Of a stretch of DNA of 5,116 nucleotides, positions 1 to 5,116 are shown piece after piece. Numbering within the stretch: position 1 is the first letter of the stretch; each line of letters starts with the position of its first letter. This DNA comes from Opitutus sp. GAS368 (GTDB taxonomy: Bacteria > Verrucomicrobiota > Verrucomicrobiia > Opitutales > Opitutaceae). The translations under genes and the position numbers were made by a program. The stretch covers positions 1 to 5,116 of the forward strand of contig CAMAXB010000229.1 in the NCBI GenBank assembly GCA_945862035.1, in the 5' to 3' direction. The notes under the pieces were generated by a model that saw only the letters and a program-made list of their open reading frames with translations, made no database searches and had not been told where the DNA came from.

Positions 1-2
1 CG

Positions 3-37
3 CCATCCGTCTCCCGCATCCCGACTCCCGCCCTCCG
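3..37. repeat. Degenerate heptanucleotide tandem repeat (five units)
   Basis: Five consecutive 7-base units can be read as ccatccg, tctcccg, catcccg, actcccg and ccctccg, at 3-9, 10-16, 17-23, 24-30 and 31-37. The last four or five bases of each unit are nearly constant (TCCCG or TCCG) and the first two or three vary. Read on the minus strand the core is CGGGA every seven bases. The array may extend left beyond the window. It lies outside the coding sequence, about 120 bases downstream of the last stop codon. Degenerate heptad arrays of this sort occur between genes in several bacterial phyla; the role of this one is unknown. Confidence 0.6.
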
Positions 38-46
38 ATGTAGCAA

Positions 47-63
47 CGGCCTCGTTGAGGCCG
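47..63. other. Perfect 7-bp hairpin, possible REP-like palindrome or 3'-end structure
   Basis: CGGCCTC (47-53) and GAGGCCG (57-63) are exact inverted repeats separated by the three-base loop GTT. Six of the seven pairs are C-G or G-C except one T-A pair, so the stem would be very stable on either strand. It sits about 95 bases past the stop codon of the downstream permease gene and could protect or end the operon's transcript. No T-tract follows on either strand, so it is not a classical intrinsic terminator. The neighbouring GCAACGG at 43-49 recurs at 83-89, which fits a REP-type interspersed element, but a single copy cannot establish that. Confidence 0.5.
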
Positions 64-113
64 GTCCGAAGGTGCCGCATCAGCAACGGGATCAGGCCGC
101 TCTCTGTCAGGTT

Positions 114-148
114 AAACTAATAGGGTCAAAACTAAGCCGATAGGGTCA
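114..148. repeat. Short direct repeats (AAACTAA / ATAGGGTCA, two copies)
   Basis: ATAGGGTCA occurs at 120-128 and again at 140-148, start to start exactly 20 bases apart. AAACTAA precedes each copy, at 114-120 and 129-135; in the second case GCCG lies between the two motifs. The block is distinctly more AT-rich than the GC-rich coding sequence and ends nine bases before the stop codon of the permease gene at 157. It could be a paired protein-binding site, the edge of a small mobile or interspersed element, or a decayed repeat. No transposase or inverted terminal repeat is visible in the window, so no specific assignment is made. Confidence 0.5.
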
Positions 149-156
149 CTTGCCGA

Positions 157-3100
157 TCAGACCAAAGGACGCAGACTCTTGATGGACGGTCTGCGCAGTG
201 ACCGCCGGCGCCACTGGCCCAGCGACGATCGGAAGACGCGGCGGAGGTGGACGCTCAGGTCGTCAAGGAAGGTGTAAAGGAGCGGAACGATCACCAGCGT
301 GAGAAAGGTCGCCGCGAGGAGGCCGCCAATCATCGTCCGCCCGAGGGGAGCGTAGGGCAGCCCGATCATCTTGGAATTGCCCACGGCCATCGGGATCAGA
401 CCGCAGACCGTGGTCAGCGTCGTCATCAGAATGGGGCGGAAGCGCTGCCGCCCCGCTTCCAGGAGCGCCTCGAAACGGGCCACGCCGCTGGTCCGGAGGC
501 GATTGGTCGCATCCACCAGAACGATGGCGTTGTTCACCACCACGCCGACGAGAATCACGACGCCGATCATGGCCATGCGGTCCATGGGGGTGTCGGTCAG
601 GTGGAGCATCCAAAAGACGCCGACGAGGGAGAATGGCACGGCGATGATCACGGCAAACGGGAGCATGATCGACTCGAAGAGGACCCCCATCAGCAGAATC
701 ACGAAGATCATGGCGAGCTTGAGCGCAAAGAGCATCGCGGTCTGGTCCTGGTTGGCCGCGTTGAAATTGGATCCCTTGTCCCAGCGGTAGCCCTCGGGCA
801 TCTGAAAGCCCGCCATCGCGGTGTCGACGGCTTCGAAGACCGCGCGCGAGTCGGTGCGGGGCGCGCGGGCCGTGATGCGCAGGATCGTCTGGCGGCCCTC
901 CCGCTGGATCTGGCCGAGCGTCTTGGTGACGTTGATCCCGGCGATCGATTCAAGGGGGACTTCGGCGCCGCCATCGGTGCGGAAGGTCATGCTGCGGACG
1001 TCGTCCAAGCCGGCGCGATCCACGTCGCCGAGCTGGGCGAACACCCGCATCTCCCGGCCGTCGGCGGCGTTGAAGCGGCCGACCTCGGTGCCGCGCATCG
1101 TGTTGCTGATGTTGCTCTGGATGGCCTGAGGATTGATGCCCAGCCGGCGCGCCACGTCGCGATCGACCTGGATCTGCAATTCCTGTCCGCCGCGTTCGAG
1201 GTCCGTGTCGACTGAAGCCAGTCCCGGAATGGTCCGGAGGCGGCGGATCGCCTCCTCCGCCAGGATCATCAGGGTGGTCGTGTCGCTTCCGTAGAGCACG
1301 ATGTTCATGCCAGCATCCGGAGCCCCCGCATTGCCCCGCTGTAGCGACCGGGCGCTGACGCCTGGGGGAAAGGCAAAGTTCTGCTTGATGTCGTTTTCGA
1401 TCTCAATCCGCTCCAGCGGCGGCGCACGCCAGTTCATCCTGATCGCGAAGGAGTCCCAGACCCCGGCGTACCATTGCCGGTTGGTGTCCTCGTGGAACTT
1501 CAGCTGGACTTGACCCGAGTTGTAGCGGAAGCGGGACTCCACCCGAGCCACGTTATAGCGCTCCGCGTTACCCCGCAAAAAGGTCTCGAACCGCCCAAAA
1601 AAGGCGTCGGCCTGCTCGATGGTTCCTCCGCTCGGGAGTTCGAAGTACAGCCACATGGTCGACTCGTTGTTTCCCGCTCCGAGCGGCGCGTTGTAGCCGG
1701 GACGGGACAGTGCGCTCGATTGGTAGGACTGGTAGGAGAACGCCATGACCAGCGCCACCAGCAGGGCGGTCTCGACGCGGTGCCCGAGCACCCAGGTGAG
1801 CGACCGGACATAGCGGGCCCGCATCCACGCGACCACGCGGAGTTCCTCATGTTGGCGCCCACGCGAGAGTCGCTGGGCGGCGAGGGGGACGAAGACGAGC
1901 GCGATGAACAGCGAGGCGATCAGCGAGGCGATGACCGGAACTCCGATCCGCAGCATCCAGAAGGGAATCTCGCCGGCTCCACCCATCAGCATGAGGGGCA
2001 GAAAAACGATGATGCTGGTGCAGGTCGACATGACGACTGCCAGCCCGACCTCGCCGGCTCCGTTGACGGATGCGGTCGTCGCATCCACGCCCTCCTGCCG
2101 TTGACGGTAAATGTTCTCCACGATCACGATGGCGTTGTCCACGACCATGCCGACCGAGAGGAGCAGGCCCATCATGGTCGCCATGTTCAGGGACCAGCCC
2201 ATGAAGAAGAGGACGATCAGCGTGCAGAGCAGCGAGAGGGGAATCGACAGCGTCAGAATGCCGGTCATCCGCGGGGCGCGCAGGAAGGCGTAGATGATCA
2301 CCGCCGCAAACATCCCGCCCCAAAGACCCGAGTCCCGTAGATTCGTGATGGCATTCCGCACGTCCCTTCCCTGATCGGAGAAGACCTCGAATTTCATCCC
2401 GGCGAGTTGCGGCAGGGTTTCGAAGCGGGCGAGCGTCGCGGTCACCTCGCGGCTGATGCGCTCGATGTTGCCGGTTGATTCCCGGGTGATCTGGATGCCG
2501 ACGGCGGGCTGACCATCCACGCGATAGACCCAGTCGCGGCGTGGCAGCCGGAAGCTTACGCGGGCAACATCGCTCAGCCGGAGGCGCTGTTCAGGATCGA
2601 TGATGATCGAGCCGATCTGCTCGGCGGACTCGAACCGTCCCAGCGAACGGACGTAGATTTTCCTTCCGCCCTCCATCACGAAGCCGCCGGACTGGGCAAA
2701 ATTCTGGCTGCGCAGCGTGTTCATCATCTGGCTTGGATCGATCCGGTGGCTGCGCAGCCGCTCATCGATCAATTCGACCTGGATCTCGCGGGACTGGATT
2801 CCCCAGATGCCAACGTTGCCAACGCCCTCGATGCGCTGGAGCGCGGGCCGCACGAAGTTATCAAGACGGTACGCCGCGTCATCTATCCCAGCGGGCAGGG
2901 TGGCGACCAGATTCATCATCGGCTGGTCGTTCTGATCGAACCGCCGGACGTTGATCCGGTCGACGTCCTCGGGGAGCAGCGGCTTCACCCGATCCATGCG
3001 GTCGCTCAACCGGGCATAGGCGTCGCGAAGGTTTGTTCCGGTTTGAAACTCGACGCGGACGGAGGAGTAGCCGGACCCCGAGAAGCTGACAATTCGGCTG

Positions 3101-3357
3101 ACGCCGGAAACCGTTCCAATGACGTCCTCGATCTTGCGGGTGACCTTTTCCTCGACGTCGCGGGGGGAGGCGTTGGGGTAGTTCGCATTGATGAAGAGCC
3201 GGTTGTTCTGGTAGCCCTCGGGAAACAGGGAGAGCGGGATGCGGGTGGCCGTGATGAAGCCCAGGACCAGCATGGTGAGGAGGAGCATCAGTACCGTGAC
3301 CGGGCGGGTGACGGCGAACCGGGGTATCCCATACACAAATGAAGTGGGGGGCATCAT
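157..3357 (-). CDS. RND efflux permease, HAE-1 (AcrB-like) family, complete
   Basis: This 1066-residue inner-membrane protein matches the usual length of about 1030-1070 for AcrB-like transporters, which trade periplasmic protons for export of drugs, lipids or other amphiphiles through an adaptor and an outer-membrane channel. The layout is complete: TM1 (about 18-38), first periplasmic porter/docking domain (about 47-334), TM2-TM6 (about 343-495), TM7 (about 528-547), second periplasmic domain (about 567-864) and TM8-TM12 (about 873-1028). Family motifs include RPV in TM1, FPE at 45-47, VVDNAIVIVENI in TM4, LFES at 893-896 before TM9 and RPILMT at 974-979. TM4 has Asp407-Asn408 and TM10 has Asn942-Asn943, so the AcrB Asp408 and Lys940 equivalents are both Asn, while Arg972 and Thr979 (AcrB Arg971, Thr978) remain. 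TM4 lacks the heavy-metal (CzcA-type) signature, so HAE-1 fits better. The ATG at 3357 overlaps the upstream stop; a second ATG follows at once, and no clear Shine-Dalgarno is seen. The C-terminus (about 1039-1063) is a short, very arginine-rich tail. Substrate unknown. Confidence 0.95.
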   Translation of the reverse strand: MMPPTSFVYGIPRFAVTRPVTVLMLLLTMLVLGFITATRIPLSLFPEGYQNNRLFINANYPNASPRDVEEKVTRKIEDVIGTVSGVSRIVSFSGSGYSSVRVEFQTGTNLRDAYARLSDRMDRVKPLLPEDVDRINVRRFDQNDQPMMNLVATLPAGIDDAAYRLDNFVRPALQRIEGVGNVGIWGIQSREIQVELIDERLRSHRIDPSQMMNTLRSQNFAQSGGFVMEGGRKIYVRSLGRFESAEQIGSIIIDPEQRLRLSDVARVSFRLPRRDWVYRVDGQPAVGIQITRESTGNIERISREVTATLARFETLPQLAGMKFEVFSDQGRDVRNAITNLRDSGLWGGMFAAVIIYAFLRAPRMTGILTLSIPLSLLCTLIVLFFMGWSLNMATMMGLLLSVGMVVDNAIVIVENIYRQRQEGVDATTASVNGAGEVGLAVVMSTCTSIIVFLPLMLMGGAGEIPFWMLRIGVPVIASLIASLFIALVFVPLAAQRLSRGRQHEELRVVAWMRARYVRSLTWVLGHRVETALLVALVMAFSYQSYQSSALSRPGYNAPLGAGNNESTMWLYFELPSGGTIEQADAFFGRFETFLRGNAERYNVARVESRFRYNSGQVQLKFHEDTNRQWYAGVWDSFAIRMNWRAPPLERIEIENDIKQNFAFPPGVSARSLQRGNAGAPDAGMNIVLYGSDTTTLMILAEEAIRRLRTIPGLASVDTDLERGGQELQIQVDRDVARRLGINPQAIQSNISNTMRGTEVGRFNAADGREMRVFAQLGDVDRAGLDDVRSMTFRTDGGAEVPLESIAGINVTKTLGQIQREGRQTILRITARAPRTDSRAVFEAVDTAMAGFQMPEGYRWDKGSNFNAANQDQTAMLFALKLAMIFVILLMGVLFESIMLPFAVIIAVPFSLVGVFWMLHLTDTPMDRMAMIGVVILVGVVVNNAIVLVDATNRLRTSGVARFEALLEAGRQRFRPILMTTLTTVCGLIPMAVGNSKMIGLPYAPLGRTMIGGLLAATFLTLVIVPLLYTFLDDLSVHLRRVFRSSLGQWRRRSLRRPSIKSLRPLV
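3354..3357 (-). promoter_or_regulatory. ATGA stop/start overlap coupling the two permease genes
   Basis: On the minus strand the bases ATGA carry the ATG start of the downstream permease (3357-3355) and the TGA stop of the upstream one (3356-3354). The preceding bases show no recognisable Shine-Dalgarno, so ribosomes finishing the first protein probably restart on the second. This implies a single transcript and linked synthesis of both subunits, as expected for partners in one complex. A second in-frame ATG at 3354-3352 could also serve as start, which would change the protein by one residue. Confidence 0.8.
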
Positions 3358-5116
3358 TTGGCGATGGGGTCGGTTTCGCTGCCGGCTCGCGGCTGCGCGG
3401 CGGAAGGAGCGTTGGCCAACGGACGGTTCGAGGTAAACTGATCGTAGAGGGTCGGGATGACCACCAGGGTCAGCAGGGTGGCGGTGGAAAGCCCAACGAT
3501 CACGGTGATGGCCATGGGCGCGCGAATCTCAGCACCGTCACCGAGGCCAAGCGCCATGGGAACCAAGCCCACGATCGTGGTGGTCGCGGTCATCAGAATG
3601 GGGCGGAGACGGGCGCGGCCTGCTTCCAAAATGGCCTCGACCTTGCCCAGGCCCCGTCTGCGGAGCGTGTTGGTGTAGTCGACGAGGACGATCGCGTTGT
3701 TCACCACGATCCCCACCAGGATGATGACGCCGAGGAAGACCATGATCGTGACGGGGATCGCCGCCAGCCACAGGACGACGACGACCCCGATCAGGGCGAG
3801 CGGGACGGTCATCATGATCAGCAGCGGTTGCACCAGCGACTCGAACTGGCTGGCCATCGTGATGTAGACGAGGAACACCGCCAGGGCGAAGGCCAGCAGC
3901 AAGCTATTCAGCGAGGTGCGCATCTCCTGATTCTGCCCCGCGAGAGTATAGGAAAAGCCTGCGGGATAGGCGATCTGCTCCATCGTCGTCACGATATCGG
4001 CCGAGACTGTGGCGAGATCGGCGTCCTTGATGTTTGCGGTGATCAGGGCCGTGCGCTGCTGGTCGACGCGGCGGATTTCGCTCGGGCCCTCGTTGACGGT
4101 GAGCTCGGCGATGGAGGAGAGGGAAATCGGGATGGCTCCGCCGGGGTTCACGTTGAGCCGTCGCAGTTCCTCGATGCCGAAGCGGTCCTCCTCGCGCAGA
4201 CGCACCAGGATGTCGATCAACTGGTCGGACTGACGGAACTCCGTGGCCACCCGGCCCTGGACCTTGTTGCGCACGAGGTCGGCCACGGTGCGCAGGTTCA
4301 AGCCATACTCGGCAAGTTGATCCCGCTGGTAGACGACCTGAATTTCCGGGTGGCCTGACTGCAGGGTGGAGCGGAGATCGACCAGGCCCGGAACGGAGGA
4401 GCCGAGGAGACCCTCGGCCTCGAGGCTCAGGCGCCGGAGCGTGGTGAGGTCGTGGCCTCTGATCTCAACCTCGATCGGGCTCTTGAAGCTGAAGAGGGCA
4501 GGGTAGGAGACTTCGAGCTTCAGCTCCGGGAGGTCGGCAAACTCCGAGCGGATCCGGTCGATGAGGGTGGCTTCCGCCTCGGCGTTGAGGCCGGTCTTCA
4601 ATTTAACGGTCAGACGCGCGGTGTGCTCGCCCGCATCGATGGCGGCGCTGGCGCCTTCCTCCGCCCCGACCGTCAGGGCGGTCCGCTCGACCTCCGGCTG
4701 CCCGAGGACGGCGCGGTCGATGCGGGCGGCCATGGCTCCGGTGCGCTCAATCGGTGTTCCCACCGGCAGGGTCAGATCGAGATTGAATTCACCCTGGTGC
4801 ACCTGCGGGATCAGGTCGCGCCCCAGCCGGGGAAGGACGAAGGTGATGCAGATCGCCACGGCGGCACAGGCGGCGCCGAGAACCAGTCCACGATGATGAA
4901 GCGCCGCGGAAAGGACCGCCGGATAGCGGCGCTGCAAGGCGTTGTGACCGCGGTGGAATCCGGACAGGGCCAGGCCGATCACCGGCCCACACACTGCGGA
5001 GAGCGCGGAAACGATCCCGATGACGGCCTGGATGAGAAGGAGGGCGGCGGTCTGCAGCAGGGTACCCGCGAGGCGCAAGGCGACTTCGGCCAACGTGCGG
5101 GCGAGGGCGAGGATGA
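3354..5116 (-). CDS. RND efflux permease, HAE-1-like, C-terminal half (5' end outside window)
   Basis: The frame is open to the right edge, and 586 residues are visible, numbered here from the first whole codon (5114-5112). A TTG at 5093-5091 could be taken as a start, but it lies inside a continuing RND protein and is rejected; the intact protein should exceed 1000 residues. Visible parts are a long hydrophobic linker (about 1-54), a cytoplasmic stretch, TM7 (about 76-97), the second periplasmic domain (about 105-390), and TM8-TM12 (about 403-558), ending in a short hydrophilic tail. Family motifs are GQNQEM (393-398), SQFES (422-426), the TM10 motif GIVVNNAIVLVDY and RPILMT (504-509). TM10 has Asn472-Asn473 where AcrB has Lys940-Asn941; Arg502 and Thr509 of the relay are kept. 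It resembles the downstream permease in architecture but differs widely in sequence, so the pair is not a recent duplication. It is probably a proton-driven exporter acting with an adaptor and a TolC-like channel, neither of which is in view. TM1-TM6, including the key TM4 aspartates, cannot be judged. Confidence 0.93.
   Translation of the reverse strand, partial: ILALARTLAEVALRLAGTLLQTAALLLIQAVIGIVSALSAVCGPVIGLALSGFHRGHNALQRRYPAVLSAALHHRGLVLGAACAAVAICITFVLPRLGRDLIPQVHQGEFNLDLTLPVGTPIERTGAMAARIDRAVLGQPEVERTALTVGAEEGASAAIDAGEHTARLTVKLKTGLNAEAEATLIDRIRSEFADLPELKLEVSYPALFSFKSPIEVEIRGHDLTTLRRLSLEAEGLLGSSVPGLVDLRSTLQSGHPEIQVVYQRDQLAEYGLNLRTVADLVRNKVQGRVATEFRQSDQLIDILVRLREEDRFGIEELRRLNVNPGGAIPISLSSIAELTVNEGPSEIRRVDQQRTALITANIKDADLATVSADIVTTMEQIAYPAGFSYTLAGQNQEMRTSLNSLLLAFALAVFLVYITMASQFESLVQPLLIMMTVPLALIGVVVVLWLAAIPVTIMVFLGVIILVGIVVNNAIVLVDYTNTLRRRGLGKVEAILEAGRARLRPILMTATTTIVGLVPMALGLGDGAEIRAPMAITVIVGLSTATLLTLVVIPTLYDQFTSNRPLANAPSAAQPRAGSETDPIAK

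Noticed and set aside
47..63. Rho-independent terminator
   Set aside because: The stem is strong, but no run of T follows on either strand, so only a generic hairpin is reported.
247..1215. Long plus-strand open frame opposite the 3' half of the complete permease gene
   Set aside because: Its translation is rich in His, Asp, Arg and Gly with no recognisable domain, as expected from the reverse complement of GC-rich codons. The minus-strand frame is a clear full-length RND protein.
1474..2340. Plus-strand open frame of 288 codons
   Set aside because: It is antisense to TM2-TM7 of the permease; the low-complexity, charged His/Asp/Glu/Arg/Gln translation mirrors membrane-helix codons on the other strand.
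157..3357. Heavy-metal efflux (CzcA/CusA-type) identity for the complete permease
   Set aside because: TM4 reads VVDNAIVIVEN rather than the heavy-metal family pattern, and the other motifs are those of HAE-1 proteins.
422..3607. Identical 19-base segments at 422-440 and 3589-3607
   Set aside because: Both encode the conserved RPILMT motif at the start of TM11 in the two permeases, so this is shared protein homology rather than a mobile or regulatory repeat.
3339..4358. Plus-strand open frame of 339 codons crossing the junction of the two permeases
   Set aside because: It is antisense to both real genes, starts inside coding sequence and shows the same charged low-complexity composition. 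It is best explained as a GC-rich shadow.
5091..5093. TTG as the start codon of the upstream permease
   Set aside because: The frame continues upstream to the window edge, and a start here would remove TM1-TM6 and the first periplasmic domain of an otherwise canonical RND protein.

Overview
The window is a GC-rich bacterial stretch transcribed entirely on the minus strand (right to left). It holds two consecutive genes for RND-superfamily inner-membrane efflux permeases of the hydrophobe/amphiphile (HAE-1, AcrB-like) type. A 156-base non-coding segment with short repeats and a hairpin follows them at the left edge. RND pumps with this architecture belong to diderm (Gram-negative-type) bacteria. 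The high GC, the TM4 'DN' / TM10 'NN' residues and the heptad-repeat/hairpin intergenic style suggest a non-proteobacterial lineage such as Verrucomicrobiota or Planctomycetota. That placement is an impression, not something the sequence proves.

Layout, in transcription order. Positions 5116-3354 carry the C-terminal half of a first RND permease. Its reading frame is still open at the right edge of the window, so its N-terminal half lies outside. Positions 3357-157 carry a second, complete RND permease of 1066 residues. The genes overlap by four bases (ATGA), so they are almost certainly co-transcribed and translationally coupled. Positions 156-1 are non-coding and hold a pair of 9-base repeats spaced 20 bases apart, a perfect 7-bp hairpin and a degenerate 7-base tandem repeat running to the left edge.

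Together the genes look like the permease part of a tripartite efflux system with two different RND subunits in one operon. This could be an MdtB/MdtC-like heteromeric pump or two separate pumps sharing an adaptor. No periplasmic adaptor or TolC-like outer-membrane factor is visible; if present they are expected to the right of the window. Substrate cannot be read from the sequence.

Nothing here clearly amounts to a new system. The points most worth a second look are the coordinated loss of the AcrB-type Asp408/Lys940 relay pair in the complete pump, the long uncharged segment before TM7 of the partial pump, and the structured repeats in the left intergenic segment.
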